Assembly (NCBI GenBank): GCA_902805475.1
Contig: CADCSX010000007.1
Span: 2,232,001-2,296,000 of the forward strand
Source: Entonaema liquescens
Taxonomy: Eukaryota > Ascomycota > Sordariomycetes > Xylariales > Xylariaceae
Direction of reading: 5' to 3'
Length of the DNA stretch: 64,000 nucleotides
Positions 1 to 11,474 of the stretch are shown here, in pieces. A program made the position numbers and the translations under genes. Position 1 is the first letter of the stretch; each line of letters begins with the position of its first letter. The notes under the pieces were generated by a model. The model saw nothing but the letters and a program-made list of their open reading frames with translations, was not told the DNA's origin and ran no database searches.

Positions 1-2133
1 TGTTCGAGAACTACCCTCCTATTCCCTGGGAACCACTAGCCGCAAAACTTTTCAACCGAAAACTCGCGTTATAGAGAATAATAAGACAGAAAAAATTAAA
101 TTAATTGGAATGGATTGTTACGTTGTTGTAGTCCTTGAGAGCGACCACCAAACCCACGCGTTTATGTGTTATACCCATAGCCGGAATGGCGCAATTCGGA
201 TGCCGGCTCAGCAGGTAGATCATTCAAAAGGATGACGAGTCTCGGCAGGCTCGCTCCGCAGCAGTCGGAAATATGATGAGATGTCCTCAGGGTGTATTTC
301 TTTTTGTTTTGTAACGTGGAAGAGAAACGTGCCATCGTCATTCCTACGATATGTGGACATCTGGAAATGCGAGTTGTTGTAAGCGAGTTGCCTTAATGAA
401 GAGAGCGTCTTTTTATTTTTAGACACCCTGAGCTAAAGTAAATGGAGAATCCGTACTTTAGGTATCAAATACATGGAATGTGTTAAGGGGTTAGAAGCGC
501 GGCTATGGGTCCCCTTTCTCGCCTTTCTCAAGGGGAAGTAATAAAGTTAGCTAGGCAATCTAGCTTGGCTACTCTTCTTAGATGTGAATTATAAGAATAA
601 ATGAAGAAAAACAGGAGACGTTTCAAATACTACAAGTACAGCCGTTATACATAGATCGAGCTGCAGAGCTTATAACTTGAAGCAATTCCCTGGTCTAGCC
701 TTCTACATGCCATCAGGAGGCCTTAAACATGCCTGTACTAGACTGGCTATGTTCCATTAGAATGAATCGTATGAGGTAAAAGAAAGTCTTAGCTACTTGT
801 TGATTTCTATTAGTATTCGGAGACCTGGCATGGGAACAACATGGAAAGCCGGAAACAGCCTCGCTCACAACATCAACCCCACCGTGCAAATATGTAAATG
901 TGTAAGCGTGTAAGCGCTTTGAACCACTTGAAGATATCCGCAGTTGAGGGTCTAGCTCATCATACGTTACGACTTACACGAGGGTAAGGGGAATCGGGTT
1001 TTAGAAGCGGCACCATGTTATCGTGGAACCAGAGCGCTCAACGTAACATGACTTTGACAGCATTAGAGGCAGAGATAATGCATGTTGCTCGCAACGTTCG
1101 GAATGGCTTCCGGTCAACATTTTTTGGACTCTATCATGATAAAGATGCCGCCTTAAAATTGTAATTAATGAAGATTGCCTAGAACGAGCACCAGCGACTA
1201 GAAATAGCGATGCGAGAATACGATGGCCCTATTCTTAGACAACCACTGTAAATTAACTCTTAAGATCTGGATAGGTAGTTGAGCTTGGCTCGAGACTTTC
1301 AACTAGAATGAGTGATATTGATGTCTTCATGGGGTCTTCTCGAACCTAAGCTTGATGCCGCCTTTTTGGTTTCTAGAAAGTTCCCCTTTCTTTAGGACAA
1401 TAGCCATGGCCTGAGCATTCCAAGATTCTCCCAGTCTATCATATTAGAGTTGAGACTACTCGCGTCTCTAGCATGTCAATATAGTATTTATGGCATAAAT
1501 CACATCGATCTAGTAGTTGGATTCTATTGTATCCTCGTAAGCCTCCTGGGCCATCATCTGGGAGCTGGTCATTGGCATTTTGATCATGTCGCAATAGTAC
1601 AAGATGCACAAAGGTAAATTAGCATGTATACTCATCATATTCTACTAATGATTTTATCTACTCACCACAATAGCGGTAAATACGCCATCATAGGTTCACT
1701 GATATAAATGACCTAAGGGTATTCTCATCTAGGTATCAAACCATCCAATTGGCCCGCACAGTATCCAAGTGTTGGACTTTAGAGATCACTGGCGTCACCC
1801 CTTTTAGCATCAGTAACCGCCGTGAGTCAGGCTTAATGGCAACAAGCACCTGACCAAAAGCATGATGTGTAAAATTGATCTTTTACCACCAGGTCACTGT
1901 CGCCAGACGACCGCTGGCGCCTGGTATGGATACCTGATGTGGCTACAGCCTTAACACTTGGTAAGTTAACCAAGCAACCTTATTTCTTGACTCATGGCCT
2001 TTTCTTAATTATATAAATCAACCTGTTGCACGAATTCAATCCCGTAGAACTCAGATTAACTAGGCCTTCATTCATCTATTCATTCATTCTTTATACAGGT
2101 TGTCAACCAGCCTACCACACTCGTTTGACCACA
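1..2133. other. Intergenic stretch, no recognised gene
   Basis: I see no convincing coding region in these 2.1 kb. One short minus-strand ORF at 220-426 (68 codons) has an ordinary composition but no family I recognise and no visible splice partners, so I do not call it. The stretch is AT-leaning, and its last part serves as upstream region for the Gag-like ORF at 2134. Confidence 0.6.
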
Positions 2134-3069
2134 ATGGCTATTGAAAAGGCCCCCGAAAAGCAGGCTGACGCCGCCTCATTCCTACGTCTGCTGGAACCTC
2201 TTCCTGATCGCGGCGTGAGTCTCGACACGACTCGATACTTAACTGCCAGGATCCACCATCTGTCCCAACAAATGGTCCACCTCGGAAACAGAGTCGACAG
2301 CTTCGCGAAGAGCGTAGCCAACATGGCGCTGCTCATGCAAGAGATCGTCGAGGGGGACGTATCATACCCACAGGACACTCAGAAACGGACAGCCAGATCG
2401 GAACTTATCAAGCAGACTCCCCCGTCCACCCCCACAGCCTCGCTAATCCCGCAACTCAGACGAGAAGACGTCGGCCGCTTCGACCCCGGGCACACCGACG
2501 AGCGGGGCGTGGGCATGGTTACCGACGGCAGCACGCTAATTTTCACGGACGTGGACCTGTTCGCCGAGCACATCAACGCGTTCCTGTCGGACCCTCTCAC
2601 AGCCGGCGTCCACTCGAGCCAAATCCTCCTCTGGCTGGAGACGCTGCTTCACGGGCCCGCCGCCGCATGGTGGAGCCACGAGCTGACGGCAGTCGACCGG
2701 CGCGCGCTCCGTCTCGCGGGGCTCCCCGAGATCCTAGTAGACCTAGAGCGGCGGTTCCGGCTAGACGCGGGGGTGGCAGCGGTCAAGTTCGAGCACGGCA
2801 AGCTGAAGCTGCGGGAGGTCGCTTTCGACGAGAACCGCGTGGTGCAGTTCGTGCGGACGAAGCTGCGGTACGCGAGGGCCATGCACCTGCTGGACGAGCA
2901 GAACGGCGAGTGGCTGTTTGTCATGCTGCAGATCTGGTTTAGTATGGACCTCGATATCAGGGCGATCTTGAGCCCCCCGTCGCCGTCGCACACGTTGGAT
3001 TCGTATATGAAGGAGATCGCTCAAGTGACCCCTGATCTTATGGGCCGGGCGCTGGAGCTCTACTATTAG
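2134..3069 (+). CDS. Orphan retrotransposon Gag-like protein
   Basis: Single-exon ORF of 311 aa from the ATG at 2134. The frame stays open upstream to 2026, but only through a TTG. Residues 1-75 hold a hydrophobic, possibly coiled-coil segment. From about residue 113 the protein resembles the capsid part of fungal Ty3/gypsy Gag: a 'GRFDP..' start, a 'DVDLFAEHINAFL' helix (139-151), then 'WLETLLHGPAAAWW' (167-180), which matches the W-x-L..L.G.A..WW core of Gag, and a basic helix 'LERRFRL'. There is no zinc knuckle, protease, reverse transcriptase or LTR within several kb. The ORF is intact and more GC-rich than its surroundings. It could be a domesticated Gag or the last remnant of an element. 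The Gag-type fold is a pattern-based inference; cellular function is unknown. Confidence 0.55.
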   Translation: MAIEKAPEKQADAASFLRLLEPLPDRGVSLDTTRYLTARIHHLSQQMVHLGNRVDSFAKSVANMALLMQEIVEGDVSYPQDTQKRTARSELIKQTPPSTPTASLIPQLRREDVGRFDPGHTDERGVGMVTDGSTLIFTDVDLFAEHINAFLSDPLTAGVHSSQILLWLETLLHGPAAAWWSHELTAVDRRALRLAGLPEILVDLERRFRLDAGVAAVKFEHGKLKLREVAFDENRVVQFVRTKLRYARAMHLLDEQNGEWLFVMLQIWFSMDLDIRAILSPPSPSHTLDSYMKEIAQVTPDLMGRALELYY

Positions 3070-3838
3070 TCTGGGACGTTGAGCTGTTACTTGAGTACTG
3101 GTATTAGGCTGGACAAGGGGGTAGAGGTTCAAGCAACGACTTCGCGGGGGAATAGCTGCTTGTTTTCAATGGCAGAAACTATTCCAGTACCGCAACCGAA
3201 GACCATATTCTGGTTCATTTACTTTGGCGGAGGCTTTTATAAGACTTCAATGTTTTCACATGTCCCAGGGAACGATATGCCACAGCTGGAAACATAAACA
3301 TATCGCACAATATCTAGTGGCGAAGAGTTTTAAGAAATAGTTTTCTATCTTCATTTAATCCTAATGTCAAGGCAAATTCTCTGCCTCTTTACTGTGCTGT
3401 GCTATTACACTTGTATCTGATATGAGCGCCTCGTGGGGTTTAATAAGTACTGTGGTAAGCCAGGAGTAATTCTTTCCCCTGCGGTCAACGTCTAGAACAC
3501 CTAATGATGAACGGCGACAGCACTATTCGTTCTTTGCTAAGGCTGAGAGAGACGATAGCGACATATTTGAGTCATAAGTCATATAGCCTCATCTATAGTA
3601 TCGTTCATACTAGACTAGACCGCCAAACTCATAGACGTCCCTATCAAACACAAGAGGCGAACGTAATTATTTGTATTTTACAACTAATCGAGAGTTTTAT
3701 ACAGACCACATTATACATCCTGCGCTCTTCATAGCATAATCGTCCCGAACAAGATTTATAAAACGACATGATTCTCTTCTCATCATTTCATTTCCTACAT
3801 GCAGAGGTGATAGCGTGGCATAAATAAAAAGAAACCCG
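3070..3838. other. Intergenic, 3' of both neighbours
   Basis: This stretch lies between the convergent Gag-like gene (+) and SEC12 (-), so it should hold two 3' UTRs and terminators. Short ORFs at 3079-3297 and 3504-3734 have low-quality composition and no recognised similarity. Nothing else is visible. Confidence 0.6.
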
Positions 3839-5731
3839 CTATAGCGCCTCTCCGACGATATTCCCGATCGCCCCGCCGATCTCTCCGAAAAGCACTCCCT
3901 TGAAGATGGACTCGCCCATATCCTCGAACCAATGGCCCGTCTTCTTTAGGCGTTCTTTCCAGAGGCTCTGTTCGTGGGGACTCAGGTTTTCCCACGACGT
4001 GGCGGGGCCGTGGACCTCCTCGTCGTGGATACCGACGTGCAGAGGGGCAGGCCCTGAGGGTCCGCTTCCCCGGTTTCGTCGTGTCGAATCACGAGCGGCT
4101 GAGTATGGTGTGCGTTAGCGTCCGATAGTAGATCCTTGATCGACTTCTCGTTGGTCGCCGCGGGCACCATGCGCAATGGCTGCGTCCACGACGCCGGAAG
4201 ATAAGGCCGGATCCCGAAGATGGGATTGCCGATATCTTTCGCCTCGATAAAGACTTGCCCGATTAACGCGAGGAGAAGTATCACGATTGTAAAAAGAGCG
4301 ATAGGTGTGGCCGGCGATTCGCCCTTGGATTTCAGCGCAACTACGTAGCGCGACGGGTGAGGAGACCCTCCCTTTCTTTTCGCGACAGACTTATCAACAT
4401 ACTTTTTCAGTGGTATGCTGTGTACTACTGTCGTGAAACCGACACCGACGCTGGCCAGCTTAACGGTAAGTTCGGCGTTGCCTTTCGAGGCTGATTTCGG
4501 CGGAGAAAACGGGGAAAACGTAAGCCCAGTTATATTCGAAGGGTGAACACCTTTGAGCACTTGGAACGGCGCCAGGTCTGCCAGGAGTTCTACCTTGGCA
4601 GCGGCTTTATGTTCTAATGTGAAGAGCGATATAGAAGCATCATTCCCCGCAACTGCGACTACGAATTGGGTCTCGCCCGTCTCGTCCGTCGGAGACGAAT
4701 TTGGTGATAGGTTCCTCACTGCAAGACCCGTAGCCTTAGAGACACCTTTCGGAAGTCTGGCCTTGATCGCTAGCCGAGCATTGTCTCGCTCTTTGACGGG
4801 TAGGCGATAACCATGTAGCGCAACTCCCTGGGAGCTGGGCTTGTTGACCACTGTGATCAGAAAGCCAGGTGTCAAGTAGCGCAAAGACTTGAACGAGGCC
4901 TTAGCCGTGTCACCTTCATCTGGGGTAATAGTATATACGCATTTCGGCTCCGATATTTCCTCCTTGGATACTTCGACGGTAAATATTTCGTGGTCGTCGC
5001 AGTATGCCAATTGGTATGTATCAGGCCCCGTCTGAACGACGTCTAGATCCATTGCTTCTTTGGGGATATCCAGCCTACCCCTCGGTTTCCACCTCCCGCC
5101 TCCTTCGCATGGTACATCGAAAAGCGCAATCTCGGGTTGCTTGGATAGTCCTGTAGCGGCGGCACCTAATTGTGGGAGTTTTTCATACGGGTGGGACAAT
5201 CGGAGGAGTCTTTGGTAGGCACTTGTATCCTTATGCACGAACAGCGCATGGCGCGCGACCTCGGAAATAGAAACCCTTACACCGCTAGTCTTGGCTGATT
5301 TAGCGGGTTGGTCGATACCGAAAATACGAAAGTGGTCATTCTTCCCCTTCTTTATCTCTTCCGGACTCGAGTTGACACCGGCAAATACGGTTAGGGACCT
5401 ATCTTTTCGAGGACCGATGGCGAGTGTCGTGACATTATCTTCGGTTTTGCTGAGTTCGAGTTCGGCGACTTCCGATAATTCTTCCGGGTTAGAAGTGTCG
5501 AGAACAGTCTAATAATACGTCCCCTGGTTAGCTCATCGAAATACAACAATAAAAAAAAAAGTTACAGTATGATCGTGTGTGATTCCTTACTATTTTATTC
5601 CCCACACCGTTTCGTCCCGGTCCGCCGCCTCCTGCGACGACGAGTCGATTGGGATCTGTTGGATCGAAGTCGCATGAATAAAGAGGATAGGTAAGAGTGA
5701 TCTTCGCGGTATGGATGATGGGCTTCGCCAT
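3839..5731 (-). CDS. sec12: SEC12, ER-membrane exchange factor for SAR1
   Basis: SEC12 is the ER transmembrane WD40-type exchange factor that loads GTP on SAR1 to start COPII coat assembly. Exon 1 is 5731-5591 (47 codons) and carries the hallmark 'AGGGGPGRNGVGNKI', the K loop of the Sec12 propeller. The intron is 5590-5509 (82 bp, GTAAGG donor, GCTAAC branch point). Exon 2 from 5508 encodes the propeller blades and one membrane anchor, 'ALFTIVILLLALIGQVF' (about 4313-4263). The raw frame stops at 3982, but the conserved fungal lumenal tail (HVGIHDEEVHGPATSWE... to VLFGEIGGAIGNIVGEAL) continues in the -1 frame to a TAG at 3839. The break lies near the GGGG run at 4044-4047. One added base gives 604 codons exactly (603 aa). 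I judge this an assembly indel, because the downstream frame is well conserved. Confidence 0.9.
5591..5731 (-). other. SEC12 exon 1 and first splice site
   Basis: The first exon runs from the ATG at 5731 to 5591 and encodes 47 codons in phase 0. The GTAAGG donor begins at 5590, and the acceptor AG ends at 5509 after a GAGCTAACC branch point. Reading on from 5508 gives continuous propeller sequence, which supports this structure. Confidence 0.85.
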
Positions 5732-6476
5732 CGTTGCAGCGAAAGTTGGTTGACTTGGTAAGAAGCAAATAGACTCCTGGTTACCTTGGCGAAATAGACG
5801 ACATATTTAAATCGACATATTTAAATCGACATGATAAATAAGACTTAAGAAAATCAAGTTTCAAAATTGTATTGTATTTAGGTTCTTAAAAAGTGTTTAG
5901 TTTGTTGTCGTTGGCTTTGATGACGAAAGGGTGTCTTAGTGGTCTTAAAAAGCCCAGGCAAGCGCAGGGAAGCGCAGGCCCGCGCAGGCAAGGCCACAAT
6001 TGCATCTTTTGCATCTTTTGGCCGGGGCGCTCGGGAAGTTACCTCTTTAGGTAAGTACCTATAGGTAGCTTGCTTTTAAACTTTTCCAAGTATTAGGATT
6101 GGTTCTTGTTTTCAGCTGCCCGTTTACCTAAGGCATTGATCTTAAATCATTTTTTTCAACCAATATGATTTATTATCGAATAAGATTTTTTATTGAATAT
6201 TTCAGGTACTTTTGAAATGTTTTTAACTGTACGTAGCTTTGCTTTTGTTAGCTCAGGCACTCAGCTCAAACCCCTACAATAGCACTTAGTTACATCAACT
6301 CTAACTATGAATTTCAATTCCCAATTCCAAGATCAAGGACCAGGAGATTGATGAATATTATTCATGATAGTTAGACAATCTAATCGAAATAAAAAGGGAC
6401 TATACAAACAGTTAAAAGTACTAGCACACTTCTCCCCTATTGTTCAACGCCGACATAAATCATCACCCTCTGTCTC
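5732..6476. other. SEC12 upstream region with short repeats
   Basis: Contains the SEC12 promoter and the dioxygenase 3' end. A 14-15 bp unit (CGACATATTTAAAT type) is repeated at about 5801-5832. A degenerate GCGCAGGCAAG-type repeat lies at about 5951-5994. A TAGGTA/TACCTA-type motif run sits near 6045-6070. No gene was recognised. Confidence 0.6.
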
Positions 6477-7486
6477 TCATACCTCACTCAACGCAAAATC
6501 ATACTCTACCGTCCACTGAGCCTTATCATCTCCCTCACGCGGCTCAAAACTCACTAGGAGCTCATCCTTAACAGCAAATACCGAATCGTCCTCAATATGC
6601 TCACCTTCGCGGTCGAATATCTGCGTGGTCAGCGTCCGAAACCCCGGTGCTGTTACTACAAAGTGTATGTGTGCAGGCCGGTACGGGTGGCGGTCGAGTA
6701 ACTCTAACAGGCGACCCCGGGCCCGTCCTCTGGGATCTTGTACGGGGACGGCCGCACACAGTATAGCTCGTAACGGCCTAGCTCATCTGTTTGGAAACGC
6801 CCTCGTAGATTCATGTCTGGCTGTTCCGGATCCTGATGCTCGTACACCCCGTTCGCATCTGCTAGCCAGATGTCTACCACGGCACCTGGCGCTGGCTTCC
6901 CCGTCGACGCGCTTATCACCCGCCCAGATAGGTGTGTTAGCGAGCTCTCGGCTTGGCGGTACCAAGAGGACTCTGGCGCTGCATATATGATGCTGCTACC
7001 GTTGGGCAGCAGTGGCGCGTTCGATCGGTAGAAGGGCCCGAGGACGGATGAGGGTGTGGCCGCTCCGGATTCGCCACTGTCGAAGAGCAGTTTGGATGTG
7101 ATTTCATCTGCAAGCGATTCTAGGCCGAGAATATCGCATAGCAAGCCCGTCTCGTTGCGCTTGTCATCAGACATGCGGCCCGCCTCGTTTATCTATAACG
7201 ACATGTCAGAGTCGTAGGTTTCACAGCCATGAATATGACTTATACAAAGGGGAGGCTAGTCGGTATCAAGCCGACTTACCATTTCAACCCCAGCCATCAA
7301 CTCTGCAATCGTCAAGTCTACGTCACGGGCGAAGTCATGTAGGTGCTTCAGCAAACTTGGCATGATCTCCTTTAGACGTGGGTGGGCCTTTGGACCCGTC
7401 GCGGCAATGACCTTGTCCGTAAACTCGGGGTCATATTTAGTTTCCACGGTCCCATCAGCTCCGTTTTCATTCCCGCTAAGCGCCAT
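6477..7486 (-). CDS. Intradiol ring-cleavage dioxygenase
   Basis: Non-heme Fe(III) enzyme that opens a catechol or hydroxyquinol ring between its two hydroxyls, feeding aromatic breakdown toward beta-ketoadipate. Exon 1 is 7486-7280 (69 codons, catechol-dioxygenase N-terminal helical domain). The intron is 7279-7193 (87 bp, GTAAGT). Exon 2 is 7192-6477. Seen: 'MSDDKRNETGLLCDILGLES', 'SSVLGPFYR', the Greek-key core 'VVDIWLADANGVYEHQD', the first iron-ligand Tyr in 'GRYELYCVRP', and 'HPYRPAHIHF', which holds the second Tyr and both His ligands. The raw frame breaks at the CCCC run 6715-6718. One extra base restores 308 codons (307 aa), and all four iron ligands then lie in one frame. The nearest match by memory is the fungal hydroxyquinol/catechol 1,2-dioxygenases; substrate not determinable. 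Genes on either side give no pathway context. Confidence 0.88.
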
Positions 7487-9012
7487 GTTGTAGCTCTCCG
7501 TTAGCTTGTTGCTAGGTATACAACAACTATTGACGATAGTAAGTTAAGAATTGTGCGTCTAGCGTAATAAGCTCTTTATTACCTACTAAAGAGGTCGATC
7601 GAGAACTACCATACCGAGATAAAGTAGATCCAAGAAAGAGGAAAACGCCTAGGGGTTGGATAGACTTAAGCCGTCTTAAATATACTTCATTTACCGTCTG
7701 TGGAGGGTGGCTCCGTACGTACGAATCGGTACTCCCTCTACATCCGGAAAGCAAAAGAGCACTAGGTGCGACTATACGCGTAAGTTGAAGATATTAGAGC
7801 AAAGCTACACAAGCTGGCCAAAAGTTACCCCCTCAGCAAATTGAAACCGGAAAACGACGCCTACAGTGTAACAAAATGTCTTTCTTCCTCCAGCCTCTGC
7901 TATGCCCCCTTTTCTTTTTGTCCACATTTATGGGCTGAGATCGCGGGCAGCCGTCAAATCAGGGTTCCGCGAACCCCAAACCTAAGGGCCGCCCTCGCGA
8001 GATATATCTACGAGGAGACAATCGCCGGTTGAGCACATATCCCAACATGGGTCAATGCAGAATATGCCATTTAGAGACCCAGCGGTCTGGATTTCGGGAT
8101 TTGGAAATGGCGAGCAACCTAGATGATCGGATCCCACACACGGAACCAGGCACGGTGGCGGGCTGTCGTCTTTTGGTGCTACCGTCCTGCGGCACTGATA
8201 ACCGGCTCATATGTGATGTTAGCAGCTGAATGCCATATTGTGGCCCTTTGGCTTGCCTAAGCGGAATCGTCCTCCCGTGAACTGGGATTTTTGCTTTCTG
8301 CCGTAGTGGCTGGCTCACTCTTGCTTTATAGGTACTGCACTCGTCCCGTGCCCGAGAGTGTGGCGGGACGGGCCGTGATTACAAGGAGTGCATTGGCAAG
8401 CCTCTATGCACTTATAAATCACTTAGAGATAAGGCCTCTCGGCTTCCCGGCGCGACCGTCGGTGACCAACAAGCTATCTGGGTAGATGCGTGGCAATCTC
8501 CGGGCCGCATAACGATTGCTCCATCCCGAGCCGACGGTTGTCCGATAATATACTACTGACGGTCATATACTGCTTCCTATTCGAGGGAATGTGATTATTC
8601 ATAGGGACTTGCTCATTAGTAACCATAACTTACCAACTATTCGTCTCAACATTTAAGACGCCCCTAACTGATACTGAGGTTAGCCAAGGTGAACGGTAAA
8701 CTGCCACACAAGAAAAGAGACAGGAAAACTTAATCCATCAATATATTTTTAATTACGGACACCTTATATATCTTATGATTCCAATGCTCCGCACCCCAAT
8801 AAATAAACCCCCAACTAGATCTAACTAATGCTAATTACCTAGGTAGATGCTCACTCCCCCTTCTTCTACTCGTGCCCCCGGGAATTATCTACCAACTCCT
8901 TCCTATGTATACAAATATCTTCCGAACCTTGGAACATTACACACCTCACGCTTGACCGAGAGGTAGATGAGAGAACCGAAAAGCAGCAACAAAGATATGG
9001 TTGTTTTAGGTT
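7487..9012. other. Intergenic, no recognised gene
   Basis: 1.5 kb between the dioxygenase start and the lipase 3' end. Several short ORFs occur on both strands (for example 7841-8032, 8029-8229, 8291-8485), but none shows a domain, codon bias or splice-linked continuation. The last 250 bases are probably the lipase 3' UTR. Confidence 0.55.
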
Positions 9013-11474
9013 TTAATCCGTCTTCAAACTTTTCGTCGTATCCTCTCCCTCGAACTCACCATCTTCAACAACCGCCTGCTCATCCACATCCGTCCCCTCC
9101 GTCGTCTCATCATCATCCGTAGTCCCGTTCGCCCCCTCAACAGACCCCTCATATCCTCCTCGTCGATGATACTCTCGATGCTCCCCTGCGGACCCCCGCC
9201 AGCGTCTCCCGCCTGCCCTGCTCGATCAGCCGTTCCACCTTCAGCCGGTTCCCGATGAACTTGAGCTTGGGGAACGCGCTCTGCTGGCCCTCGTGCAGCA
9301 TGCGCGCGAGCCGGTCCGGGTCCGGGTCCGACAGGATATAGACGAAGTCGCTGGCCTGCGTGCGAGGCCACAGCGTGATGGTCCCGCTGAACTGCTGCAG
9401 CCACACCTGCGACCAGTCCTGCCCGAGCGGCCGCGGCAGCAGCTCCAGGTGCTTGAGCACCTTGAGCCACTTGGCCAGGTCCAGCTTGACGTACTGCTCC
9501 GTCGCGGAGCCCAGGTACCCGCCGCGCCAGCCGCGGCCCTTGCGGTGCGTCACGGGGGACCCGACCGTGCCCCTCGACGAGAAGAAGAACAGCGAGATGT
9601 GCGGGTTAACCTGGCTAACGATGGTGAAGTTGACGTTGAAGTGCAGGTTAAGCGCCTTGATGGGGATGTCCGTCCGCAAGCTTCCGTCCTTCCACTTGTG
9701 CCCGAACGAATACGGGGACAGCGATCCGTCCGGGTTCTTCATCATGAGGACCACGGGATTCTGGATCCCGGGGACGGCGGCGGACGCCAGGACGGCGGAC
9801 CAGATGACGCAGTCCGGCGAGGTGAGGTAGTTGCAGAGGATCGTGGGCGAATGGGGATCGGCCGGAATGCAACTAACATTCAGGATGCGCCCCGTCCGCT
9901 GGTACGCCTCCCTAAACGTCGTCGACCCGCGGGACCACCAGCTGCTCTGGCGCGCCCAGTCGACGGAGTCGAACCTCGCGCCCGTCTTCCACCACCGCGG
10001 GAACCACGTGGTGATCGGCTCGGCACAAGGCGTAATCTTATGCGATAGCGCGGGGACTAACAGCTGCTTCAGCTCGTCGTTGGTCCGCGTCGCTACGAGC
10101 GATGCTACTAACGCGCCGCCGCTAGTGCCCGTGATGACGTCCGGAAGAAGATCTGCGTCGAGAAGCGCTTTGACAACGCCGAAGTGGTAAAATGCGAAAG
10201 AAGCACCGCCGGACAGACATAGCGCAGTACGGCCGAAGTTGGCGTGCATACGCTTGAATATTCCTTTCTTTTCCTCGAATGATAATTGTTTGGTATGAAC
10301 TAGGAAGCGTGTGCTCTTTTCCACTACGTAGCCATGTTATGTTAGCTTAAACCGCACTTATATAGGTATCTCCTTATATAGGTAGGCTTGAAAATAAGGG
10401 GGTCTGACAAACCTTCATCAACGAAATTTTGAACCAAGTTTTTCGTCCCGTAATAGGTCTGGCTGTACAGCCTCGGGTTTTCAACTCCAACAAAATTATT
10501 CTTCACGCAGGCTTCCGTCAGGGCCTTCAACTCCTCGACCGTCCTGCGCTGTTCGCCCTTCCCCGGCCCGTCTTCCCCCTTTTCATACCCCGGCGCGCCC
10601 GACAGTTTGGCCTCTTGCGCCTCGGCGGCCCGACGGTGTTTGCGCAGCTGTTCCCAGACGCGGCGGACCGTCTTGGAATCGTAGTAGGCGAACTCGTTCT
10701 CTTCCTTCCACTGCTCGTTCCCCAGGAACGCATCCAGCTCCTTGGCAGCCTTGACCCACTCGCGGTAGCTGGCGGCCGCCCGCATGTTCTGGCGCAGCTT
10801 CTCCCGCGTGCCCCGCCAGGCGACGAAGTACTCGTACACGAAGATGTAGAAGCGCGTCCAGAGGTACGAGGCGGCCAGCCCGACGATCCACATGCCGACG
10901 AAGAACAGGAACGGCCACTTGAGCAGCCCGTACAGGTACCCCTCGCGGGTCTCGTCGACGGTGCGGCGGCCTAGGGTCGTCTTTCGGCGCTTCTTCTTGC
11001 GACCACTGCTATGGTGGTTGTGGTGGTGCTTCGATACCTTCTCGTTGACGGGCGCCCAGTCGTTCTGCGCCGTGATGAACAGGCCGCTCTGGGAGCCGGC
11101 GCCGCCATTCTGCGACGGCTCGGGGGAAAAGGGGCTGCGGTGGTATCGACCGAGGCGACGGAGCCGGACCGTGTTATCTCGAGGCTGGTGGTGCTTCGGG
11201 CCGTGGGGCTTTTCAGCGAGGACGTGTCGTCGGTCGCACTGTTGGGTGGTTCGGGGGCGTTCAGGGCGGCGGCGAAGGCGGCGAGGTGTTCGGGGGGTAG
11301 AAACTCGCGGTCGACGTCGGGTAGCCTCGTGTAATCGAAGGCTTCAGGAGGGAAGCCATAATCGTGACGGCGCCGACCTCTACCAGTGAGGAAGGACACC
11401 TTAGGTTTGGAGGAGGGGGAAGAGGGGGAAGAAGATTCATATGCCATGCTCGCCTTGTTGACGTGCAATGCCAA
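9013..11474 (-). CDS. Patatin-domain triacylglycerol lipase (Tgl3/4/5 type)
   Basis: Lipid-droplet/ER lipase family with an N-terminal DUF3336-type region followed by a patatin domain. Order seen: Ser-rich N-terminus, His-rich linker, membrane segment 'LLKWPFLFFVGMWIVGLAAS', helical region 'AWRGTREKLRQNMRAAASY', then after an 89 bp intron (10412-10324, TAAGCTAACAT branch point) the patatin core. The core has glycine-rich oxyanion loop 'LSGGASFAFYHFGVV', nucleophile elbow GTSGG and catalytic-Asp motif 'KWKDGSLRTDIP'. The C-terminus is acidic. Three 1-nt losses interrupt the frame: near 11122-11134, at CCCCC 9193-9197 and at CCCC 9145-9148. Adding three bases gives 792 codons exactly (791 aa). 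The start at 11474 is the first ATG; 11447 is an alternative. Whether it acts on TAG, steryl ester or lysophospholipid cannot be told from the sequence. Confidence 0.88.

Noticed and set aside
220..426. 68-codon minus-strand ORF
   Set aside because: Plausible composition but no recognised family, no intron-linked extension and no neighbours; could be chance.
4030..4140. Small intron explaining the SEC12 frame change
   Set aside because: A GCTAAC branch point and CAG acceptor exist near 4100, but no donor gives the needed length without removing in-frame sequence; a 1-nt loss is simpler and matches four other genes.
9293..10048. Long plus-strand ORF opposite the lipase gene
   Set aside because: Arg/Pro/Gly-rich shadow of the GC-rich lipase exon; no domain.
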